Below, in pieces: positions 13,165 through 25,559 of a DNA stretch of 64,000 bases (positions are counted from its first letter, which is position 1; each line of letters starts with the position of its first letter). Source of the stretch: Endocalyx cinctus (lineage: Eukaryota; Ascomycota; Sordariomycetes; Amphisphaeriales; Apiosporaceae); contig BCKC01000010.1 in the NCBI GenBank assembly GCA_001600455.1, forward strand, positions 564,144-628,143, given 5' to 3'. The position numbers and the translations under genes are program-made. The notes under the pieces are model-generated. The model was given only the letters and a program-made list of their open reading frames with translations. It did not search any database and was not told the origin of the DNA.

Positions 13165-15745
13165 ATGTCTGGAAACTCTGATGTGTGCTTGACGCCCGAG
13201 TGTATCTCGTGGTCGGCTCAAATCTTGAGCAACCTTCATCCTGACTACAGGGACATCGATCCATGTACAGATTTCAACCAATGTCAGTTCATCCGTTCTT
13301 CTTGACGTCTCCGTTCTTTTGGTCAATTTAGGTAGGCTAACGTTGTGTCTACGTAGATGCATGTGGTGGCTTTCCTGGACGTAGTCTGCCAAATTTAGAA
13401 TCATTATCTTCAGTCCAGACAGAGAATGATTTATTCATACGAAGTATCTTGCAAAATCCATTTCCTGCCACGAGCGATGTAAGTAGAGCTTAAAATAGGT
13501 AAACGGAATCTCCAACAATGGAAACTAACAAGCGTTTTATAGTCAACGGACGATGATGAGTACATATTCGACCTCCTAACCGGCGATTTTAACGCGTGCA
13601 TGGATACTCAGGCAATCAACGCGTCCGGCTATGCGGGCCTTCCCGGCATGACCGCACGTATCGCGGAGCTCTTCCCCGTTTCTGACGCCGACTATCTCGC
13701 CAACAAGACCATCTCGGAGAAGGATTATGATAATCTAGCAGCCACTATAGTGTATATGACCTCGATTGGTGCTCCGCTGTTCGGAGAATGGAATACTATC
13801 GTGGACTCGCAGAATCCCGTAAGTTACTTACTTTCGAGTGAGGGTTCTCACCACCTTGCTTCGGCATGTGGGAGAAAAGAAGAGAAGACTGACGGAGAGA
13901 ACAAACCATAGGACGTCATGTTGCCAGCGTTCGCTTTCTACAATGCTTTCCAATTCGATATTCCCGTAGCTGCACCAGCTGTGATTTACAGCGAACTCCT
14001 CCAAGCAGAGACTCTTGAGTCCATTGAAGAGCAGTTGAACGCCGCCTCGATCAGTGAAGCCTTCCAGAACGCTGTACCTCAGCTTGCGCAAAGCATTCTC
14101 AACCTCATCCAGTCGCTTGCCGAAGTTGAAACCGAGGGATTTGCGAGCGCGGATCCAACAGTGAGTAACATACAGCGATTCAATCACATTCTTCTCTATC
14201 AAATACCGACTTCCGATTCGATGCTAATCGTATAATCTCTTTAGTTTATATGGGATACTACTACCGTAGCTAACGCTTCCGCGAGCGCGCCGGCTTTGGT
14301 TATCGACAAGGTGATTAAAGCTCTCGCCCCTGAGGGATACGAAGCAGACAGGATGGGTCTTGCCGGAGTACAGTTATATCCAGCATTGTCCGCAGTTGTC
14401 AGTCAACAATCACCGGCAACGATACAAGCCTTCATGATATACCGGACCATACAGGCATATGCGTCTTATCTAGACGGATCACCAGTAAGAAATCCCCTTT
14501 CCGCTATCTAATACCTTGTCATAGAAAAAGACAAATTTGACTAACTAATATTGTGATATAGGGAACCACGGGAAACCGGTACGATGTTTGCTACGTATAC
14601 ATGGGCAAAAGTCTTCCCTGGATCCTGAGCAGATTCTTCCTCGATGTCAAATATAGTAACGAAAAGCAAGACACTGCCGTCGCAATTACAGAGAACCTAA
14701 GGTCGTCGTTGCTTAAGCGAGTAGATGCCGCGGAATGGCTAGACGACAAATCGAGAGAATTGGCCAAGGTTAAGGTCAACGATATTATAGTCAACATTGG
14801 ATTTCCGGAAGATGTAAGTCTCACCATGTGCGTTGGATAGAAATTTCAGCGCGCGACTCATCAACCAATAAAAAAACTTACTAACATTTTCTTTTCTAAT
14901 TCGGATAGGAGCCTAACGCGAGGAATTCTACAGCTCTGAAGCTTTACTACGATGGCGTCAACATTACCGACTCATGGTTCTCCAACGTCGCTTCGATTCG
15001 CGAGTGGAACTTCGAAAGGACGTGGAGCACGTTAGAGGAGCCTGTCAGCCGACTCTCCTGGGCCTTCGGCACCGCCCAACCGTGGATCGTGAACGCCAGA
15101 ACCATCCGAGAGAGGAACATGATCGAAGTCCCCGCTGGAATCCAGCAGAAGTTCTTCTTCGACCTCAACGTCCCCGAATACCTGCAGTACGGCGGCCTCG
15201 GGTACATCATCGGGCACGAGATGACGCACGAGCTGGACGACATCGGCTCGCAGTTCAACCAGGATCACCAGCTGCGCGAGTGGTGGCCTTCCCAGACCCG
15301 CGCCGCTTTCGAGAACCGTACCGAGTGTCTCGTAAACCAGTACTCCCGATTCCCCGTACGGACCTTCGACGGCACGCCCGTCATCGACGACGCTACGAAC
15401 CGCACCTTGTACGTAAACGGGAACCTAACCCTTTCCGAGAACATAGCGGACGCGGGCGGCCTGAATATCGCCTACGGCGCCTGGCGGGAATGCGCGGACC
15501 GGGACCCTCGACAGGAGCAGATAAAGCTGCCGGGCTTGGAGAATTTCACCGACGACCAGATCTTCTTCCTCGCTTTCGGTCAGTCTTGGTGCGATGCCTT
15601 GAGCGCTCCGGTTGTGACGACCGTGGTCAAGACGAATCCACATGCTCCGGATTTCGCTCGTATTCTGGGCACGGCTGCTAATGCGCGGGGATTCAGGGAT
15701 GCGTGGCAGTGCGAGAAGCGGGAGCCGACTTGTGAGGTCTGGTAA
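13165..15745 (+). CDS. M13 (neprilysin-like) zinc metallopeptidase
   Basis: Seven exons (13165-13282, 13357-13478, 13543-13818, 13912-14160, 14245-14484, 14562-14813, 14909-15745) all join in phase into 697 residues. M13 hallmarks are present. Near the N-terminus is DPCTDFNQYACGGF, which is restored only by splicing exon 1 to exon 2. The zinc site is HEMTH at 522-526, with the third ligand E596 and D600 in ENIADAGG, and the conserved ending is CEVW. NARTIRERNMIEVPAGI replaces the usual substrate-binding NAYY segment. M13 enzymes cleave small peptides and are normally type II membrane or secreted proteins. Here no signal peptide or membrane helix is visible before the ectodomain-like sequence, so either this form is cytosolic or an upstream exon is missed. 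The first donor is GTCAGT, slightly unusual; the others are GTAAGT, GTGAGT or GTAAGA. Confidence 0.93.
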
Positions 15746-15978
15746 AAAAATCAAAAAGGGGGGGCGGAGGGAAGGGGGAGGGGGAGAAGGGGATTTATTG
15801 TTCAAGGATAGTCTACTTTTTTTTCTTAATGCATAATACGCAAATCATTCTTCTTTGTATCTGGCAATAACTAGAGTTATTTTAATTATCTGGTCTCACA
15901 ATACGCTATCTTAAAACTCCTATCTCTATCCTTGTTCCCAACGTTAATCGCCGGTAAGATAATTAACAAGAAATCTTC

Positions 15979-16889
15979 TCAAGCCGCCGCCACTTTATCC
16001 ACAATGCCACCAATCCAGTCGGCCACCTTCTCACGGTACCCGAGTATCGGGTTATGGTCGGTCGGGATAGCCGTGACGTCTACGGGTTTGCCGTTGGCCT
16101 CTTCGATCAGCTTGATCGCTATCCTCTGGTTATCCGGCACGATGGTTCGGTCCTTCTCGCAGAACAGGAACGACACGGGGAACCCGACGTATCCCGCGTA
16201 GGTCAACGGATCCATGAAACTCGCCGCCGAGTGTCGCGAAAACGATCGGATCCAGGCTTCGCCTTCTTCCTGGGGAAGATCGGAGAAAACTATGGGCGCG
16301 CCCGCCGTGGGGTCGGCATGGTACATCCAGCCGTTTTCCTTTGGGTTTTTGAATTTAGTTTATTTAGTCTCAAAAAAAAAAAAAAAAAAAGAAAGAAAGA
16401 GAAAGATTTGAATTATCTCCGACTCTCATTAGGAAAAAAAAAACATGTTCTACTTACGTCGACCGGCAAAGAGATCTGCTCGGCAGGCACGCGAGTGAGA
16501 GCCTCGACGGCGGTCTGGCCTATTTCAGGCAAGAGGATAGTCATGTAGGCGATATGGACGATACCGCCGGGTTTTCCGGCCGCCTTTCTCTCCTCGAAGC
16601 CGAGACCTTTGGTGCTCTGGGTGGCCGGGGTACCGCCGTACGAGTGGGCGAAGAGGACGACCCTCTTGCCGGCGTCGGCGAGTTTTTCCACCTCGGCCGC
16701 GATGAACGCCGCGTCGTCTTTCATCGTCGGCGGGGTTCCTTCCCGGCCCTCGCCGCTGGCGCGGCCGGAGCTAGGGAGGTGTAAAGGTCGGATGTCGTAC
16801 CCTCGGTCCGTGACTATCTGGGTGAACTGTTTGTAATGCTTCGGAAAGGAAAATGAGCCGGGGACGAGGACTATGGCGATATCACCCAT
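15979..16889 (-). CDS. Alpha/beta-hydrolase fold protein
   Basis: Two exons (16889-16458 and 16338-15979) join in phase 0 across a 119-nt GTAAGT...AAAG intron, giving 263 residues. The N-terminus IAIVLVPGSFSFPKHY is the first strand and oxyanion-loop region of the fold. The nucleophile elbow is AHSYG with Ser83. The acid is probably Asp207 in CEKDRTIVP and the base His239 in PTDHNPIL. Length and motifs match small, single-domain esterase-like hydrolases common in filamentous fungi, with no signal peptide, so a cytosolic role is likely. Substrate is unknown. The gene is convergent with the M13 peptidase gene, with 233 bp between the stop codons. Confidence 0.88.
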
Positions 16890-18256
16890 TTTGTTTTTTT
16901 AATGCTCTGTTATTTTTATATACTTATAGAATTACGTAAATTATGTAACGGGTTGGTAATACGGTAGTAAATTAGAGAGAGAAATCATGAGTTTTGCTAA
17001 GGGATAATAATAATATTGTCAGAAAATAAGGAACGTCAACAGCTCGAATATTTATACTATACCCCTCACATACTGCCAGGAATCGCGCGCTAACCTACAT
17101 GGATCTATGGATATACTATCAAAAGCTGATTGATCTAGATACGATGATCTTTGTCAGCCAGCACAATCAAAACCCATAATAGGTGTCACTGTCGATGGGG
17201 CGACGGAGTACTTGATTAATATCTACTTGAGTAATGCTTAACTGCATTCAGAAAAAAAAGCTACCGGTGGTACGGACAAACTACTAATTCTGGGGTAAAG
17301 AATCGAAGCTTGACTTTATTAAGCAAATAATGGGCAGCTATGATCTGGTAGATAAACGGTGAAGATAATCGTTCCGATCACGATGATTATATATCACCGA
17401 GGGGGACTAGCTGACATCATGATATGCAGGTGAGAGGCGTTGGAACAAGGATTCTAAATACACTCCTCGGTTTACTCTTGACTGCCTGCAACGGAATTCT
17501 CGGAGATTTTGAACTTGATCTCTAACGTAGAAATACCATCTCCCATCTCTTTTTTTTTTAAAAAAAAACCGAAATACGAGATGGAAAAGGAAAAGAATAG
17601 GAGAGTGCCAGGGCCAGGACATACATACCCCACACATCCTACCTTATCAGGCTATCTATCGATTCACTACGAATATGGGGCATTTTCTACATATGGTATG
17701 GTGGTTGATTTCAGATGCCTCAGCCTCTGAGTTCGAGTTTGATATATTGTGTGGAATATTTGACAACCGATGAGTCTGAACCGTCTGACCGTCCTGTCCG
17801 TATCAGGCTTTGACAAGCCTTTCTATGATCATTCATAAGATTCTATCGTGAGTGGAAACCCTGTGATTTGAAACCATGAACCTTAGCCAGAGACAGCTTG
17901 TATATGGAATAGGATGCCTAACCTATGGTATAATCTAGAACATGAAATTTTTTATGGTAGATGAGGAACGCAAAGTCACAGTTAGTACAGCTACCTCAGT
18001 AGCATGAATGTATTATAATTACTTCAAGTTGATCCTATTACCTATCTACTCGAGACTACTTTTTAATAGTAGGAGTATAGACCACCTATACCCAGCATAC
18101 AAGAACGCAGATTTTTGGGTGAGCATTATAGATTTAAGAGACGGGAGCTCACAACAGCATAAAATGTTAACAGGATTAAACCACCAACTCAAAATTGACT
18201 CGCGCTCATATTCTATATCTTCTTGGCCCAATCACTCCGAGCGACCTGTTGTTATG
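16890..18256. other. Gene-free spacer
   Basis: About 1.4 kb between the start of the hydrolase gene and the end of the MFS gene, both on the minus strand. It serves as the hydrolase promoter region and the MFS 3' region. It is AT-rich, with a T9/A8 pair near 17550-17568 able to form a weak hairpin. No gene is supported. Confidence 0.5.
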
Positions 18257-20342
18257 TTAGTCATCATGTACTTCTTCGCATAGTAGCTAACAAAATTAAG
18301 ATAATAAGTGGGAAAAAGAAGAAGACTTACCCAGCTTCGTAACCTTTTCCCGTATATGTAACTTGGGATAGTCAAAGCACTGATGGCGAGGTTCAAGATG
18401 GCGATGCCCACGAAGAGTTTCTGGGGACCGTGCTTGGCCAGCAATCCGTTGCCCACGGAGGTGGCGATGAAGCTCATGACAGCCTTTATGAAGTTGATGG
18501 TGACGAAGGCCTGGTTCGCATCCTTGGTGTGGCAGTCGATGACGTAGCTGATGGAGGCCTGGGAGGCGAACGGGACGGCGATGGAGTGCATCGTGATCCA
18601 GACGAGGCACCAGACGAGGGGCAGGCCGTTCTGGGCGGAGATGCCGAACCCGATGAAGCCGGCGGTCGAGAGCGGGACGGCGACGAGCATGAGCACGAGG
18701 CGGAACTCGGGCTCGAAGATGCCGCCGTTGCGGCGGGCCATCCAGACGGGCACGGCGTCGGCCATCCAACCCGAGAGCGGCGAGAAGATGAGGGCGCCGA
18801 GCGCGAGGGGCACGTTCGTCAGCCCGATCTGCGACGGGTTCAGGTTGTACGGAGGGGCCGAGAAGATCGAGACCGACAGGACGCCGATCATCAGCAGCCA
18901 GGTGAAGAAGGTCGCGTACACCAGCGTCGAGAAGATGACGGCCGGAAAGCAGATCAAGGGAAACGGCTTGAGGACGCCCTTCCAGAAGGACTCATCGGAA
19001 AGCCGGCCGCGGAAGATGCTCAGCTGGTCCATGTACGGCTCCTTGCGCTCGTTCGCGGGCGAACTCTTGATGATGTCGTCGAGAGACATGTCGGATAGGT
19101 TGCTCAGACGCTTGTCCTCCTTCGCGCTCTCTTCTCGTCGGTTGTAGGTTGTCTCCACTACGATGAAAAACATCGCAGGTAGAATGAGGCAGTATACTAG
19201 AGCGCTGACGCCAAAGGTACCGGGGATGCCGAGAGATTCAATGATGAAACCAGCGATGATTTGGCTGTTTTTGAGTTCATACGATTAGTTACTGAAAAAA
19301 AAAACTAGGATAACTAGGAAAAATAGGGACTTACCCAAATAGAACACCGGATCCCAGCATGAGACCCCAGAGAGATAAGCGTAGACCTCGCTGATGGACA
19401 AAGAAGAGGTCAGACACTGTAGATGTGACGAGTGTTTCCAACGGTGCGGACGCAATACCTTGAAAGATACGCATGGCTGCCAGCGAACCGAACTCCTAAT
19501 TACGCGATATGGGAGATTAGTCATTGTGTTTCTATGATTTCTGTATATGATCTTCTCATTCACATACCTTGGAAAAGGTACCCCAGACGTTCGATGCTAA
19601 GAGCATAAAAGTAGATATGACGAAGAAGGGTCTTTTGCCCCATACGTTGGCGCCGGAAGCTGTGAAGAAAGTCGTAGCTCCCGTGAAAAGCAAAATTCCA
19701 CCGACCATCAAGGAAGATACGGTATCGGGGTCGACTTTGAACTCCTGGCTAATGACGATCAAGCCGGGAGATATCATGGGACCTAGTCTAGTTGCAGAAA
19801 AAAGGCAATATTAGCATACGTTTGTCATCTCTAGGAGAGGATGAGTTTTATTGTGCAAGAGATGCTAGAAGACAAGACTCACGCTGTTGTAACTCCGGAG
19901 CTAAACGCGAGCACAAGGTAAAGAGTGTTCTTCCACGTATTTGACCACTATATATAATATTATATAATTAATCTCTTGCTCTCTAGTATCTAATAGATAT
20001 GAGTATAAATCAATAGTTATCTCACGTTGAGCGGATCATTTGGCGAATCGCTTGGCTGCGGTACGAGAATGATATCCCCATCCTTCTTGAGTCCGCTGGT
20101 ACTTGCTATACATGAATTTCAAAATCAGCGTTCCGTCTTTACCGTGACTATTCAAGTCCATTTTCTTCTCGCCATAACCGAGTGGCTTCAGCTGGTCGTG
20201 CATCCGTCGTTTCCCCCCTTCGATATCGCGTAGTTATTTCGATGAACTCACCCCCATCTGATGACGGCTCATCGTTGCCCCCTAATTTGGAAGTTCCTGG
20301 AGGCCGGTCCAGGTACCTATCTTCCAACACGCCTTTACCCAT
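18257..20342 (-). CDS. Major facilitator superfamily transporter (DHA1-type)
   Basis: Six exons are well supported: 20342-20252, 20105-20026, 19947-19883, 19787-19568, 19495-19335 and 19264-18331, all phase-consistent, encoding 517 residues. Splicing exon 2 to exon 3 restores the family signature NDPLNW. The loop after helix 2 carries SGANVWGKRPFF and helix 5 reads GLMLGSGVLFGQIIAGFII. A long central cytosolic loop (SAKEDKRLSNLSDMSLDD...) separates the two six-helix halves. The family exports drugs or metabolites or imports small solutes at the plasma membrane by proton antiport or symport. The 3' end is uncertain. A GTAAGT donor after 18331 and a TTAG acceptor before 18286 would define a 44-nt intron and end the protein at LLCEEVHDD (stop at 18257, about 526 residues). 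Reading through instead ends at 18232. Confidence 0.9.
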
Positions 20343-21954
20343 GATGAACTAAAAAAAAAAAAAAAAAAAAAAAAGAATATTATAAAAACAACAGAAACGA
20401 ATTGAAAAGAATTAAGGAACGCAATAGACTTCTGGCCAGCAGTTGTCTTGATCTTGATTAGCTCTCTACCACATACCCCCGATGCAAACGAGGCCAGAAA
20501 GAAAGAAACAAAGGCCGAAGTAGGAAGAATTGAAGATAAATAAGGTTGGCGTCAATCATTCTTTAAGTTCCCCCCTGCTCTCTTCCCCATATTATTTAAT
20601 GATTGAATCCAATAGAAGTTTCATTATCAAAATGGTAGGATGGCTATAACGAACAGCATTAATGGTGTTGTCGATGTAATAACGCCGATAACTAATCTCA
20701 ATAATACCTGCTTTACCTCAACATGCCTGGGGTGAGCGGGGCCGACATCAAGGCACGCCACATCCCGTTTGGCAGGCCGACGACTCAAACGAAGCTTAGG
20801 CGTAGAAGACTTTGAAACGTGAAGCACGAAAAGTTATAGGACAGGGATCGGTATTTGGGACAATGCGTATATGGTGTATTATTAATAAAGAAATACGGAG
20901 TAGGGACTTGCTCACGATATTCATTATTACTCCATATATCTTTATTAATTATCACATCTTTAATAACATGAATCCATACGGGGTACCGAACCGACCAAAA
21001 CAGCAATTAACGAAAGGAGGAAGAAAGGGTCTAACCTACCAAAGTGTACCAAAAAAGGTGGTCTCTCGTCAGTGCGAGAAGCCGAAACTGCCAAGAATGA
21101 CCTACCCGTCGATTATGTCAGTAACGTTTGCCTTAACACTCCTCTGAGAAATCATTCGACAACTCGGGCGATGACATGTTCTAATCTTGAAGATCGACCA
21201 TGGCACGGCCTATACCTTGTCTTGATTCATGTCAGAGGATCGTTTTAAACTTAATCTTTTTCTAGAACGGATAAGTAGACAACGCTGCATAAACGAAGCC
21301 GTTTTGACGTGTCTCCCGGCCACGCCACATTTCCCCGGTATCAATTGTTCCCAGGTTGGTCGTAGTCGGAAAATTTGTCATCCTTTTCAACTGCCGGCAT
21401 GGTCTATTTGACGATACGTTAAAGAACTGAATGCGAGTTTTGATCGGTATATGGGGGCGTCTATACAGCACGATAGGTTTGTCTCGGATTGGGTTGGTAA
21501 GGCCGTAGTTCGCTGATTCTGGTATGACGACTCAGTGCTTCAGTAAATAACAACTACACTACATACTAGGAATACTATTATGGAAACCGAGAAAAGTGGA
21601 GAGCTAGTATACATAGTAAACAATAAGACATATTTCACGAGCTTTGCTTGTTAAGTATCTACTTTATATATGTAGAAACGTTTATACGTTGTCAAACAGA
21701 CTTGGCGTTTAATCCAAAAGCTGGAGCCCCGCGTGGAGGACATTAGATATTAAATATGGCACTAGGTGGTTCAATATGAAGTTCTATGAACAACGACGCA
21801 GAAATTACAACAGGGTGCAATGAAAGACGCCCCAGTATTTATATGTGATGCCAAGATGACCTGTCTATAATATGATATGCAAAATGCCTTGATCTCATTA
21901 CTACGTTTCAACATTCATATACTGCGTTAAGACGTATTATATACTAGCAGGCTG
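20343..21954. other. Gene-free spacer
   Basis: Upstream region of the MFS transporter and downstream region of the Mcp1-like gene. An A-run of about 24 lies at 20351-20374, just before the MFS start. The rest is mixed sequence with no supported gene. Confidence 0.5.
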
Positions 21955-23036
21955 TTATTGTCCGGGCCAGTTATATATGGTATCATACACTTTTCCCAAC
22001 CAGCCATAAGCCTCCCCTCCCCTAGCCACGACGCCCAGCCCGCCCGCAGCCCACAGGGCCGTGAGTCCCACGGCGGTAGCCTGGATGCCCCACCAAGCAC
22101 GCCTTCTTATCCGGCGGAGCTTCCTATCCGTCGTGACCTTCTTCCAATTCGCGGGCGGCGCTATCCCCAACCACTTAGCGCCGCCCCAGACCATGTGGCC
22201 GACGCCGACGGACAGGAGCAGCGCGTACGCCGCCCACGAGACGACGCCGTGCCGCGCGAATCCGTGGGACACGTACTGCAAACCTATATTCGAGCTGTCG
22301 CCCTCCACGACGAGGGGCAGGACCCGGTTCATGGCTACGTGCGAGGCCATCAGCGCCGTGTAGACGTACCCGGAGATGGAGATGTAGGAGACCGGGGGCC
22401 ATAGGTGGCTCGTGCTACCGCTCGTAGAGGCGGAAGAGATGGACTTGACGGGCCAGAGACCGGGCGTGGCTCCGCCGTACCGCTTGAGATTCTGGGCGCG
22501 GCGGAGGAGGCGTATCGTTATACCGGAAACAACGTGGGCGGCGATGGGGAGGCCGATGAGTAGGGGTTCTGTTAAGGGTGTTTGGTATAGCTCGCGGGCC
22601 ATGACGAGGAGGGGTTCGGAGTAGGGTACGGATCGGTAGAGGAGGGGGATGAGAGAGGTGTTGGTTAAGTGGAGGCCGGCGAAAAAGGTAAAGGTATAGC
22701 TCGAGTAGCGCTGTATTCTCGTTACTATAGTAAGGTAAGAGTGATAATTAGCCAGTATTCGAGTATAGCAAGAGACCTTAATTGGATAGAAGTACAATAA
22801 AATATAGCTCCACGACCGCTCCCGCTCAACCCCAGAGAACTAGTCGTGGATGCGGTCATAGACCGTGATGTTGGCTGTATTGTGGACGTAGAGGAATCCA
22901 TTCCTTCCTCCGGTAGAGGTGGAAGGTCTTTTTCGTAAATGGATGCATTGTCCATGGGTTGAGGGTCTAGCTGTAGCAAAGAGATCAAAGTCTCTTGCGA
23001 AGCTTTAGGGTGCAGAGAATTGGCGCTGTACGCCAT
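21955..23036 (-). CDS. Mcp1-like mitochondrial membrane protein (DUF1691 family)
   Basis: Two exons (23036-22796 and 22724-21955) join with one leftover T plus TA, giving 336 residues. Splicing yields AIFYLTRIQRYSSYTFTFFAGLHLTNTSLIPLL, the characteristic start of the DUF1691 membrane region in fungal Mcp1 homologues. The N-terminal about 75 residues are polar with a PPLPEE segment. Then follow about five hydrophobic segments, including the GLPIAAHVVSGITIRLLRR and GVVSWAAYALLLSVGVGHMVWG helices. Yeast Mcp1 is a mitochondrial outer-membrane protein that suppresses loss of ERMES contact sites and works with Vps13 in lipid transfer; the same role is inferred here. The intron donor is GTACTT, an unusual form, but phase and protein continuity support it. 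The ATG at 23036 is the only one in frame at the 5' end. Confidence 0.82.
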
Positions 23037-23428
23037 TTTCTCCGCGTAAACCAAAAAATAATTATGGTAGAAAAAAGAATAAGCTTAGAATTGTTTAATC
23101 ATAACATCGAAAAAGATCAAATGTCCATTTTTATTTTATTACAACACGGGGTGTTGAAAACCTTTACAAGGTGGGATGAATGAATGATGAAGTCGGCAAA
23201 GTTCAAGGATTTGATTTAGAGCTATGATGATAGGTTAGGGCAACATTAGAGCTTTGTACGACCCAACTGATCATCTTCAGCTCTATCAGCCCCACTATCA
23301 TTCACTGTCATACGGCATAGTAGGGGCAACCTCAACACCGCAAATCACAGACATCGACGTGGTAATTCTCTATTGATTCAAAGACAAAACAAAACAAACC
23401 AAAAATCGAAGGAAAGAAATCCACCAAA
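23037..23428. promoter_or_regulatory. Divergent intergenic region between Mcp1-like and zinc-finger genes
   Basis: The two genes are transcribed away from each other, so these 392 bp hold both promoters. The sequence is AT-rich without a clear TATA box; an A/C-rich stretch lies just before the zinc-finger ATG. Confidence 0.5.
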
Positions 23429-24058
23429 ATGCCACCAGTAAGATACCGGATCCCCTCTTTTATAATGCTAACCTGGCTGCTTTTACCATATACTGACCAT
23501 GCCTTTTTTTTACCTGGCACGCAGAAGCGACACCAAACGCTACCCCCGGCGCAGACGCAGTCGGCGCGAGCGGCGATGCAATCCTTCTACTGCGACCTCT
23601 GTTCGAAAGGCTACTCGCGTATGAACGACTACGAAGCCCATCTATCGAGCTACGACCACAGCCATCGTCAACGAATGAAGGACATGAAGCAAATGGTTAA
23701 GGACCCGACGGCCGGAGCGCGAGCGAGGAAAGCAGAGGCGAAAGCGGATGGTTTAATCAGTATTAAATTAGGAGGAGTAGGAGGAGGAAACGACGCGAAC
23801 GCGAATAACAACAACAATAGCAACAATAACGCGGGCGGAGGTGGGTTCAAGAAAGGAGGTTTCAAGAAATCGGGATTCAAGAATGCGTTTGCTCCCGTGG
23901 GCGGTGCGACAGAAAACGAAGATGAGACGACAAAACAGACAAATTCAACGACGCAGTCGAGCAGAGAAGACAGGCGGAGTAGGTTAAGAGATGACGAGGA
24001 GAGCGATACCGAAGATGAGGGTTACGAGGTTTATAATCCGCGCTTTCCTACAGATTGA
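23429..24058 (+). CDS. Small C2H2 zinc-finger protein (ZNF804/GPATCH8-type finger)
   Basis: Exon 1 is only nine nucleotides (ATG CCA CCA, 23429-23437). An 87-nt intron with a perfect GCTAAC branch site and CAG acceptor follows, then exon 2 at 23525-24058; the protein has 180 residues. The finger uses C26, C29, H42 and H48 in FYCDLCSKGYSRMNDYEAHL, with the SYDHSHRQRMKDMK continuation typical of the ZNF804A/GPATCH8 class, linked in animals to RNA processing. The rest is low complexity: a basic segment, an Asn run, a Gly/Lys/Phe repeat (GGFKKGGFKKSGFKNAF) and an acidic tail ending in DEGYEVYNPRFPTD. A nuclear or RNA-associated role is inferred. Without splicing, the frame is open but the N-terminus would be an unrelated hydrophobic sequence. 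Confidence 0.82.
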   Translation: MPPVRYRIPSFIMLTWLLLPYTDHAFFLPGTQKRHQTLPPAQTQSARAAMQSFYCDLCSKGYSRMNDYEAHLSSYDHSHRQRMKDMKQMVKDPTAGARARKAEAKADGLISIKLGGVGGGNDANANNNNNSNNNAGGGGFKKGGFKKSGFKNAFAPVGGATENEDETTKQTNSTTQSSREDRRSRLRDDEESDTEDEGYEVYNPRFPTD

Positions 24059-25559
24059 AGACACGGAACTTGGACGGTTACAAGGAATAAATAGATTATT
24101 CACGTTGATGGTTGCCTGCACAACACGTTGATCATGGCGACAGAGGAAGAAGCGAATTAGTCGAGAAATCACGGCGCCGAGGTACAGAAAATATGAACAT
24201 CGAGAGCGAAGTTGTCTGACGTTAAGGCTACGAATTGATGGTCATGGGCTTGGAGGGGGATTAATATTCTAAATTGATTCTCTAGCGACGTGTTTACGCT
24301 GGACCAGCGAACTACAAATGGCAAGACGTGCCGTTAAAGCGCTGCTATCACGCGGAACGGATATCGACTCAATAGGTAATAAATATAAATTGTTACGATA
24401 GATCACTATACTTCTGGAGGCGAAACATCCAGAATTCCATATTTCCAGGAAATTACAGATATTCCTATCCAAATCGTTCGTGAACCCAAGCCTAAAAGTG
24501 TCGATAGATCATATCGCAGGATGCTGTGGAGGAAGCACGAATAGTAAGCCCACGACCAAACACCCAAAATATAGAGCGACGTCAAGTGTGGAAGGTCAGT
24601 CGGTTGAAATAATCGTCGAACTGAATTCTTTCGCGGTATCGTCAAATGGGTGTATTTTAGGTATCAATTTTCTTCTTCGCCTCGTTCCAACAAAGGGATC
24701 GAAAACAATGAAAAAAAAGACAGAAAACCCAATGAATAGGGTAGAATGTGTGTTCCAAAAATTCCCAGCCCAGCATATAGCCAAACTGGAGTGGTCATAA
24801 AATAGTTTTCAACTAGCAAAAACACGCACTCGGATTTCTCCTCACTGTGACGCGTAAAGCCCGTGCACTAAGACGTGAGGAAGAAAGGGAAAAGAAAAAG
24901 GATTAAGAGAAGTGGGAGGGGAGGGAGGTATTTATAAGTTTTTGAAAGCGGTGGAGGCTGGCAGAATGGACAAAAATTCTGCCCATTAGGTACTTAGTGT
25001 GGGGCAATTCCTACCTAGGTTTATTACCTTACTATATCCTTCTTGCCTCATTAAATATTAACTTTTATAGTGATTACCTTACCAATTTAGGTAGTATAGC
25101 GCAGTAGACTAGGTACTTGGTAGGTACTTGGCTGCCTGGTAGCTACCTGTCAGTGCCTGCCTGTTTAAGCACTTGACTCACTATATTAGAATATGACGAA
25201 GTAACCATCACAGCTATCATTGAATTACCCTTTGTTGCTTCATTCAACAAATTTCTTTTCAGCTATGGAAATTGACTCTCATTTTTGTTGACCATACTTT
25301 TTTTTACGATACTATGTATATACTATGTATACTATACTAGGAAGCGTTCCTTTCTGATTAATTCTTTTCGACTAACTAATAATACTTCATTTCCAGGTAG
25401 TTGCCACTGATGCCATTCAACATACCAACAGGTACCCATATCCACGTAGATCTACTAAACTTAGGGACACATTGCTCCGCCTTCTCAACAATATATATAT
25501 ATATATATATATTCTCATGTAATCATAGCCTGTATTGCCCCTATTAAAAAAAAAAAAAG
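24059..25559. other. Gene-free spacer with TACCTA/GGTACTT repeats
   Basis: No convincing gene. Between 24985 and 25160 there are many copies of short related words (GGTACTT, CTACCTAGG, GGTAGCTACC) like those at 600-800. A TA dinucleotide repeat lies at about 25491-25511 and an A-run of about 13 just before 25560. An open frame at 24480-24800 (plus) has no ATG that fits a gene-like protein. Confidence 0.5.

Noticed and set aside
24480..24800. 106-codon plus-strand open frame
   Set aside because: Alternative start codon, no splice-supported extension and no protein-like pattern; overlaps an equally open minus frame.
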